The notes below the pieces were generated by a model that saw nothing but the letters and a program-made list of their open reading frames with translations, made no database searches and had not been told where the DNA came from. A stretch of 6,511 nucleotides of DNA from Synechococcaceae cyanobacterium (GTDB taxonomy: Bacteria > Cyanobacteriota > Cyanobacteriia > PCC-6307 > Cyanobiaceae), in the NCBI GenBank assembly GCA_947460085.1, contig CANHGA010000119.1:1-6511 (forward strand), in the 5' to 3' direction. Below are positions 1-5,001 of the stretch, piece after piece (position 1 is the first letter of the stretch; each line of letters starts with the position of its first letter). The position numbers were made by a program, and so were the translations under genes.

Positions 1-3000
1 GGCAACGCCCTCGGCGATAGCCGCGGCGAGCTGTTCGCCAGCATCCGCTTCACCGTGGGCACGGTCAAAGCCGGCGAGGCCGCAGGCTTGCCGCTGAGCA
101 TCACCCCGATCAAGCTCGCCGCCCGGGGGGGGATGGCCGTCAGCGACAACCAGGTGGTGGTGAGCACCAGCGATACAGACACCATCCCCGTGATCCAGGG
201 GCTGGCGCTCCAGGCCCAGGTTGGGAAACAAAGCTTCGAACTGGAAGGGCTCTATGCCAATGGCCGCAGCTGGAAACAGCAGCTCTCCCTAACGGTTCTC
301 AACAGCGACGATGCGCCCCAGGCCCTGGCGGCCCCAGCCCTTTCCGCCCTCGAAGACGAACCCCTGAAGCTGGATCTCAGCCCCTACTTCAAGGATGAAG
401 ACAGCGCCGTGGGCGATCGGCTCACCTACCGCCTGAAGGGGGTGACCCCCTCGTGGCTTGGGCTGGATAGCAATTCAGGCCGGTTGAGCGGTAACCCCAC
501 CAATGACCAGGTGGGCCGCTGGAACCTGGAGGTGGAAGCCACAGACCTCAGCGGCAAAACGGCCCGCCAAACCATCCAGCTCGCGATCGACAACGTCAAC
601 GATGCGCCGATCTGGAGCGGCACCAAGCTGCCGCTCACCTATCTGCGCGAAAACAAAGACTTCAACATCACCCTGCCGGGCAAGCTCTTCAGCGATGTCG
701 ATCAAGGCGATCAACTCCGCTACAGCTACGCCATCAAGGAGGATCACAACCCCGATCTCGCCAGCTGGCTCCGGATCGATCCCAGCACCGGTGGGATGTT
801 CGGCACAGCACCCGATGACTCCTCGAGTTCCTACACCATTGAGCTGATCGCCACCGATCAGGATGGAGAGTCCACCAGCACCAGCCTGGAACTCCAGGTG
901 GTGGACAAGCTCTTCAACCGGCGGCCCTATCTGGTGGGTGAACCCCTCCAGGACATGCGCATTCGTGAAGGCGAGAGCGTCAGCTTCGAGCTGCCCGCCT
1001 TCTTCCGCGATGACGACAGCCTGATCGGTGACAGCCTCCGCTTCCGGGTCGACGCACCATCGTGGCTGAAATTCGATGCGGCCACAGGCATCCTCAGCGG
1101 CCTGTCGGATAACGACAGTGTGGGCAGCAACCAGATCAGCTTCTATGCCAAAGATGACTTTGGCGCTGAAGCCGTTGCCAAATTTCAGCTCACCGTCGCC
1201 AACGTCAACAACGCCCCTGAGCTCATCTCCAGCGCTCCCAAAAACCAAGTTCTTTACACCGGATCCCGCTTCCAGCTGGATCTGAAAGATGTGTTCAAGG
1301 ACATCGACAAAAAATACGGCGATGCCCTCAGCTACAGCTTGCGCTGCAACAGCACCTCAACCCTCGGCATCCCCAATTGGCTCAAATGGGATTCGACAAA
1401 GGGCAAGCTGGAACTGAACCCAGGCGCAGACGACCGGGGCCTGCTAAGTCTGCAGTTCAAAGCCACCGATAAGGCCGGTGCGTCCGCCTTCTATCAACTG
1501 GACCTTGGCATTGCCAACCCCCAGGGTCTGCTGCAAGTCAACACGGCCCTGAATGATCTGGTGATGCAGCCGGGCCAGACCAAGGTTGTCGATATTGCCG
1601 ATGCCTTCCTCACCATGCGCGGTAGTGGCGAGATCGACTACAGCGTTGAAGTCCTGCGCCGCGGCACGGATGACTCCCTCACGGCGATCTCGCCCGCAGA
1701 CGCCAACTGGATAACCCTGGTCGACAGGCTCACGGAGGTGGTCAAACGCGAGGATCACATCACCATCGCCCCGGTGCTGCGGCTGCTCGAGACCGATGAG
1801 CTGATCACTGCTGATGATCTTGCCAACCTCCAGGCCGGCACTGGCATCAAGCTGACCATCAGCGTGGAAGACCTGCGTCAGAGCATCGATCCTGGCCTGA
1901 TCGGCCTCGACCTGGGTCTCAGCTGGAAGGGCCTGGAGCTCGCCACCCCAACCACCGACCTCAAGGCCGCGATCAGCGATCTGTTGCCGCTATTTCAAAA
2001 CGTCGATACCTCCAAGCTTGGCCAACAGCAGCTTGGCTTCAGCGCCGCAGCTCTGCCGGGTCTGAACATCGGCTCCGCCCTTGGGGACGCTCCCAATGAA
2101 ACCTTCCTCGAGCTCGAATTCATCCTCCAGGATCCCTCCCAAGCCGTTCGCATTGATCTGGAGCTCCGCGACCAAAACCAAGGGGGCCTGGGCATCGGCC
2201 TCGAAGACGGCAGCAAATTTGACCCGTCTGTGCTCAACCTGGTGGATTTCAGCACCACAGCCCTGACAAGCCTAAAAATCACCCCAACCACCGAGCAGCT
2301 CGGCCAATACGCCCTACGCCTGATCGCCAAGAGCGCAACCGATAGCGTCAGCCAAATCATCGGCCTCAAGGTCGGCAGTGGTGATGTCCAGGGCCCGGTC
2401 AATCTCACGGGGCCAGGATCGCTGCCGATCCAGGACAACTTCACCCAGCGCCTGGGACTGGATCAATTCTTCGGCAATCCCGACCACCTCAAGCTCAATT
2501 ACAGCTTGAGCTTTACGAGCAGCTCCGAAGCCGACGCCGCGCTGCTTCGCCAAGCGGCCACCATCACCTACGACCAAGGCCGCCCCAACCTCGACTTCAA
2601 TATCCCCGGATTAGACAGAACCATCCGCGGCACCGTGACCATCACCGCCAGCGATGGCCTACGTGAGACCACCCAGATCATCACTGTGGCGTTGAACCCC
2701 CGAAGCCAGGTGGTGAATGTCATCACAGAAACCAATAGCCAACCCACGCTTGTGGCCCAAGGGGAGCTGGTAGGCCTGGCCGATCTGTTCAAGGCATCCG
2801 ATCTGGTCTTCCCCGACCAATCCGATGTCACCGATCTGCTGCTGCGCGCCACCAAGCCCTTCACCGTGCACCTGTCAGAGGCCTTTATCAAGCAATTTGG
2901 CCTGAGCGCGGATGAAGCCATTGCCCTGGAAGCCAAGTGGGCAGTCACCCAGGAGAACGGCGTGTATGTCCTGCGGATCCCCGTGAGCGCCCTGGCTCAA

Positions 3001-4194
3001 CTGGGGGTTAACCCCTCGGCAAGCTTCAATCTCAACTGGCTGACCGTCGATGCCCCCCCCAGTGGGGTGGCTACGTTGCAGCTGGATATGGCGACGGAAA
3101 GCTACGTCCAGAACGATGTGGGCGGCCAGCTCTTTGGTCTGAGCAGAAGCGCCTGGACCTCCACCCTCCTGGCCTCCCTAGGGAATCAGGGATTCCAGAA
3201 CCTGGCCAGTGCCAACAGCCCATTCAACCCCTCCTCCTTAGGCAGTGAGGGAGATGCCAACAACAGGCGGAAGGCGGGGCTCAACCTCCTCTTCGACGGC
3301 GCGGGTGGGGGCTCAGGCCAGCAGCGTCAAGCGGGTGCAAACAACGGTGAGGGCGTTGCCAACCCAGCCAGCGGTGGCAGCCATGGGGGTGCGGATCAAC
3401 AGGACAAAGCCGCCAAAAAACCCTCCCGCCAAAATCAGGACGCCGACGGCGATGCCATGGGCAACGCCCTGGCGGAATCCTCGGGTGACAGCCGCAAAGC
3501 GCCATCCAGGCTGAAAAAAGAGCAAGGCATGCTCAAAGACCTGATCGACAAATTGTTGGGCGAGCTCACGGATGAATCCAAATTTGTCGGCATGTTGATG
3601 AGCGTGCTGCTCATTCCCAGCACCTTCGAGCGGGGCGTGCGCTCGGTGCTGTTCGATTCAGGTCTCGGCAGGGGAATCCAAACCCTGCGCCGCAATCCCG
3701 ACCTCGAAGCCCAGTGGCCCTTGAAACTCAAGCTCGCCAATGGAGATCCCTTGGGCCTACGCCTGGCCCAGGGCCGCCTGCACCTGGTCACCCTGGATTC
3801 ATCAGCAAACGCCACCGATGGAACCGTTCCAGCGGCGGTCTTTGGCAACCCAGACGGCAGTGTGCTCTGGTCGCTGCTGGACCATATGAACCGACCTGGA
3901 GAAATGGTGGAGGAGATCAACCTGCGCCTGGAACAACTACTCGGTACGGCCTCCGAAGGATTCCAGCTCGACTGGCTCAGCTGGCTCGATGCCATGCGCA
4001 GCCAAGTGAACCCCGAGGCGCTTGCTGGCGCCGCCGAGAACCTCGATGGGCTGCGCCACGCCGTCGCCACGGCCCGGGAAGTGGATCCGGGGATGGCGGA
4101 TGCCTTGATGACCATGGAGCTACTTGACTGCCATGTGAAGCTTGGGGGTCAACTGCCATGGCTGGTTACCCAGCAAAACCTTGTCCAGGCCTGA
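1..4194 (+). CDS. Giant cadherin-repeat surface protein/adhesin, probable type I secretion cargo (5' partial)
   Basis: The frame is open from base 1 and ends at TGA 4192-4194, so the start lies upstream and 1397 residues are visible. Residues 9-50 (motifs FTVGTV, AGLPLSITPIKL) look like the end of a beta-sandwich resembling a cohesin fold; this is tentative. Residues 101-507 hold four cadherin-like/putative-Ig repeats. Residues 508-1065 are further beta-rich modules, of which 799-899 (LDQFFGNPDHLKLNYSL, TVTITASDG) is a divergent copy of the same fold. Residues 1066-1178 are a low-complexity linker, and 1179-1397 a mostly helical C-terminal domain I cannot name. Only two cysteines were noticed (C449, C1377), which suits a cargo exported unfolded. 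No RTX nonapeptides occur. Such repeat proteins usually act in adhesion, surface layers or motility of the cell envelope. The exporter gene two places downstream supports secretion, but the exact role is unknown. Confident in the gene and repeats; moderately confident that it is secreted. Confidence 0.88.
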   Translation, partial: GNALGDSRGELFASIRFTVGTVKAGEAAGLPLSITPIKLAARGGMAVSDNQVVVSTSDTDTIPVIQGLALQAQVGKQSFELEGLYANGRSWKQQLSLTVLNSDDAPQALAAPALSALEDEPLKLDLSPYFKDEDSAVGDRLTYRLKGVTPSWLGLDSNSGRLSGNPTNDQVGRWNLEVEATDLSGKTARQTIQLAIDNVNDAPIWSGTKLPLTYLRENKDFNITLPGKLFSDVDQGDQLRYSYAIKEDHNPDLASWLRIDPSTGGMFGTAPDDSSSSYTIELIATDQDGESTSTSLELQVVDKLFNRRPYLVGEPLQDMRIREGESVSFELPAFFRDDDSLIGDSLRFRVDAPSWLKFDAATGILSGLSDNDSVGSNQISFYAKDDFGAEAVAKFQLTVANVNNAPELISSAPKNQVLYTGSRFQLDLKDVFKDIDKKYGDALSYSLRCNSTSTLGIPNWLKWDSTKGKLELNPGADDRGLLSLQFKATDKAGASAFYQLDLGIANPQGLLQVNTALNDLVMQPGQTKVVDIADAFLTMRGSGEIDYSVEVLRRGTDDSLTAISPADANWITLVDRLTEVVKREDHITIAPVLRLLETDELITADDLANLQAGTGIKLTISVEDLRQSIDPGLIGLDLGLSWKGLELATPTTDLKAAISDLLPLFQNVDTSKLGQQQLGFSAAALPGLNIGSALGDAPNETFLELEFILQDPSQAVRIDLELRDQNQGGLGIGLEDGSKFDPSVLNLVDFSTTALTSLKITPTTEQLGQYALRLIAKSATDSVSQIIGLKVGSGDVQGPVNLTGPGSLPIQDNFTQRLGLDQFFGNPDHLKLNYSLSFTSSSEADAALLRQAATITYDQGRPNLDFNIPGLDRTIRGTVTITASDGLRETTQIITVALNPRSQVVNVITETNSQPTLVAQGELVGLADLFKASDLVFPDQSDVTDLLLRATKPFTVHLSEAFIKQFGLSADEAIALEAKWAVTQENGVYVLRIPVSALAQLGVNPSASFNLNWLTVDAPPSGVATLQLDMATESYVQNDVGGQLFGLSRSAWTSTLLASLGNQGFQNLASANSPFNPSSLGSEGDANNRRKAGLNLLFDGAGGGSGQQRQAGANNGEGVANPASGGSHGGADQQDKAAKKPSRQNQDADGDAMGNALAESSGDSRKAPSRLKKEQGMLKDLIDKLLGELTDESKFVGMLMSVLLIPSTFERGVRSVLFDSGLGRGIQTLRRNPDLEAQWPLKLKLANGDPLGLRLAQGRLHLVTLDSSANATDGTVPAAVFGNPDGSVLWSLLDHMNRPGEMVEEINLRLEQLLGTASEGFQLDWLSWLDAMRSQVNPEALAGAAENLDGLRHAVATAREVDPGMADALMTMELLDCHVKLGGQLPWLVTQQNLVQA
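125..132 (+). repeat. G8 homopolymer tract in coding sequence
   Basis: Eight consecutive G bases lie within the A-R-G-G-M stretch of the cargo gene. The frame is intact across it. Runs of this length are slippage-prone, and a one-base change here would truncate the protein before the cadherin repeats. Confidence 0.9.
301..1524 (+). repeat. Four tandem cadherin-like (CADG/putative Ig, He_PIG) protein repeats
   Basis: Four diverged repeats of about 100 residues lie at visible residues 101-203, 201-308, 306-403 and 403-507 of the giant protein. Each opens with a junction such as NSDDAP, NVNDAP or NVNNAP. An edge strand and a D-rich loop follow (SPYFKDEDS, GKLFSDVDQ, PAFFRDDDS, KDVFKDIDK), then a strand (DRLTYRL, DQLRYSY, DSLRFRV, DALSYSL), a Trp-Leu core (PSWLGLD, ASWLRID, PSWLKFD, PNWLKWD) and a closing strand with an A-T/K-D turn (EATDLSG, IATDQDG, YAKDDFG, KATDKAG). 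The Asp-rich loops and the N-x-N-D-A-P junction resemble cadherin calcium sites, so calcium-stiffened rods are likely. Repeat 4 is the most diverged and carries one of the two cysteines noticed. At DNA level the copies are too diverged to suggest recent duplication; only the short junctions near 592-609 and 1198-1216 stay close. Confidence 0.88.
2395..2697 (+). repeat. Divergent fifth cadherin/Ig-like module
   Basis: Visible residues 799-899 follow the same plan as the four upstream repeats: an edge strand and loop (LGLDQFFGNPDHLK), a Y-S-L strand (LNYSLSF) and a closing strand with TITASDGLRETT followed by IITVAL. The central W-L core is missing and replaced by RPNLDFNIPG. I call it a decayed or separately evolved copy. 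A preceding segment (residues about 735-793, ending LRLIAKSATDS then IIGLKV) looks like the closing half of another such module. The call rests on pattern matching only; a structure prediction would settle it. Confidence 0.5.
2488..2510 (+). repeat. Perfect 8-base inverted repeat in the cargo gene
   Basis: CTCAAGCT (2488-2495) and AGCTTGAG (2503-2510) are perfect reverse complements around a 7-base loop. The element lies inside codons of the fifth cadherin-like module (LKLNYSLS). No T-run follows, so it is not a typical intrinsic terminator. It may be chance arising from alternating Leu/Ser/Lys codons. Confidence 0.75.
3004..3015 (+). repeat. 12-base perfect palindrome GGGGTTAACCCC
   Basis: A self-complementary dodecamer lies within the L-G-V-N-P codons of the cargo gene, about 40 bases before the C8 tract. 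No function is assignable. It resembles a dyad binding site but sits deep inside a gene. Confidence 0.7.
3053..3060 (+). repeat. C8 homopolymer tract followed by GGGG (small hairpin)
   Basis: Eight consecutive C bases encode part of D-A-P-P-S in the cargo gene and are followed after AGT by GGGG (3064-3067), so a short CCCC/GGGG stem can form. The reading frame is intact. A slip here would remove the linker and the C-terminal domain, and with it the likely secretion signal. Confidence 0.9.
3196..3534 (+). other. Low-complexity disordered linker in the giant protein
   Basis: Visible residues 1066-1178 are dominated by Gly, Ala, Asn, Gln, Ser, Asp and Lys/Arg, with stretches such as GAGGGSGQQRQAGANNGEG and DQQDKAAKKPSRQNQ. 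No regular secondary structure is expected. The linker separates the beta-rich extracellular modules from the helical C-terminal domain. Near its end the motif DADGDAMGNALAE (residues 1147-1159) resembles a thrombospondin type 3 or EF-hand-like calcium loop. It lacks the usual glycine at loop position 6, and its acidic residue falls at position 13 rather than 12. Confidence 0.7.
3535..4191 (+). other. Unrecognised C-terminal domain of the giant protein, candidate secretion/retention module
   Basis: Visible residues 1179-1397 form a compact, mostly helical region. It starts with an amphipathic stretch (KDLIDKLLGELTDE), followed by a short hydrophobic segment (FVGMLMSVLLIPSTF, residues 1195-1209) too short for a confident membrane span. 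A beta-like part follows (PLKLKLANGDPLGLRLAQG, then LHLVTLD), and then three or so helices up to the end (EEINLRLEQLLG, WLSWLDAMRSQV, LRHAVATAREV). Type I systems export cargo C-terminus first, so the signal recognised by the exporter should lie here. It contains no RTX repeats and I cannot place it in a named family. Confidence 0.55.
4142..4194 (+). promoter_or_regulatory. Overlap of cargo 3' end with candidate parvulin starts
   Basis: The parvulin frame is open inside the last codons of the cargo gene, with in-frame TTG codons at 4142 and 4181 and the cargo stop at 4192-4194. GTGAAG (4135-4140) sits only one base before TTG 4142, too close to be a good ribosome site. Nothing convincing precedes TTG 4181. 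Re-initiation after cargo translation is the simplest reading, which would tie parvulin synthesis to completion of the giant protein. There is no room here for a terminator or a separate promoter outside coding sequence. Confidence 0.45.
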
Positions 4195-4999
4195 ATCTCT
4201 CAACGACCGAGCTTCTGACCAAGGCGCAACGTCCCCTGAAGGCTCCCATGCGATCTTGCACGCCCTCCAGGAGGCGAGCGGCAAGGAGCTGATCGCCCTG
4301 TTGTTCCGCTTTGACCTGGCAGAACCCTTCCTGCGCCAGCTCAAGGAGCGGGAGGTGGTCTTTCACTATCCCAATCTCTCCGATCCGGAAGCTATCCGCG
4401 CAGAAGCCCTCGATCGCTTCTGCCAGGAGAAGAATCTCACCAGCGGCGAGGACATTCAAAAGTGGTGCCTGGCCCGTTGCATGAATGAGTCAGACCTGGT
4501 GTCGGAAGCGATTCACGCCTGGCGGCGTCAAGAGCTCCAGCAGGAAGTTGTGACTGCCACTGGCGAAACCCTGTATCTGCGGTACAAAGACAAGCTAGAT
4601 CGGGTGTTGTACAGCTTGCTCCGTCTCAATGATCCCGGTCTGTGCCAAGAGCTCTACTACGCCATCGAAGCTGGAGAAATCACTTTTGCAGAGGCAGCCG
4701 AGCGGCACTCCTGCGGACCTGAAGCCAAAACCAAAGGAATTGTCGGCCCCGTTGATCTCACCACACCACACCCCGAGATCGCAAGTCGCCTACGAACGGC
4801 ACAGGCTGGAACACTGATCGGACCATTTAAGGCCGACGAATGGCACACAATCATTCGAATGGACTATCGATTCGACAGCGAATATGACGAGTCGACAAAA
4901 GATTTCCTCAAGGAAATGACATTCAAAGCCAAGATCGGCGAGACGGTAAAAAATGATGTTCTAGATCTCTACAACTGGCTGAATACCCCCCAAGACTGA
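4181..4999 (+). CDS. PpiC/parvulin-like peptidyl-prolyl isomerase, cytoplasmic, linked to type I secretion
   Basis: With TTG 4181 as start this is a 272-residue protein without signal peptide or membrane segment, so it should act in the cytoplasm. The N-terminal half is helical (ELIALLFRFDLAEPFLRQL, then a helix-rich SurA-like segment to about residue 130). The parvulin domain spans about residues 138-230: ELYYAIEAGEITFAEAAERH (157-176), GIVGPV (186-191), and IGPFKADEWHTIIRM, which keeps H222 of the usual G-x-H-I-I strand. The first active-site His of the canonical HIL motif appears as S145 (SLLR), so catalysis may be weak and chaperone activity likelier. Small parvulins of this type are known beside cyanobacterial exporters. 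The gene overlaps the cargo gene by 14 bases and the next gene by one base, implying coupled translation. Start choice is uncertain: TTG 4142 and TTG 4256 are also in frame, no ATG precedes 4481, and none has a well-placed Shine-Dalgarno sequence. Confidence 0.82.
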   Translation: MSRPESLNDRASDQGATSPEGSHAILHALQEASGKELIALLFRFDLAEPFLRQLKEREVVFHYPNLSDPEAIRAEALDRFCQEKNLTSGEDIQKWCLARCMNESDLVSEAIHAWRRQELQQEVVTATGETLYLRYKDKLDRVLYSLLRLNDPGLCQELYYAIEAGEITFAEAAERHSCGPEAKTKGIVGPVDLTTPHPEIASRLRTAQAGTLIGPFKADEWHTIIRMDYRFDSEYDESTKDFLKEMTFKAKIGETVKNDVLDLYNWLNTPQD

Positions 5000-5001
5000 T
5001 G
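4997..5001 (+). promoter_or_regulatory. TGATG stop/start overlap: translational coupling
   Basis: The parvulin stop TGA (4997-4999) shares its A with the exporter ATG (4999-5001). No purine-rich Shine-Dalgarno sequence is visible in the preceding 20 bases (AATACCCCCCAAGAC), so the exporter is probably translated by ribosomes terminating on the parvulin gene. This supports the ATG at 4999 as the true start. Confidence 0.7.

Noticed and set aside
55..57. GTG at 55 as start of the giant protein
   Set aside because: The frame stays open to base 1 and the residues before it (ELFASIRFTVG) continue the same beta-strand pattern, so the gene begins upstream of the window.
475..1248. Minus-strand open frame of 257 residues opposite the cadherin repeats
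   Set aside because: It is a shadow of the GC-rich, third-position-biased coding strand. It is rich in Val/Ala/Glu/Gly without any recognisable motif, and the plus-strand frame has clear domain structure.
2488..2510. Rho-independent terminator
   Set aside because: The hairpin is inside a coding frame, the stem is short and only TTT follows, with no T-run.
3245..3525. Plus- and minus-strand frames over the Gly/Gln linker
   Set aside because: Low-complexity DNA keeps several frames open here. The products are Arg/Pro/Thr-rich or Cys/Arg-rich with no family signal.
3435..4115. Minus-strand open frame of 226 residues opposite the C-terminal domain
   Set aside because: Its Ser/Arg/Pro-rich composition is typical of an antisense frame. 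It has no motif, and it overlaps a long supported gene fully.
4195..4255. Intergenic regulatory region between the cargo and parvulin genes
   Set aside because: The parvulin frame is already open from 4142. I see no promoter-like boxes or stem-loop here, and the stretch is best read as parvulin coding or a short leader.
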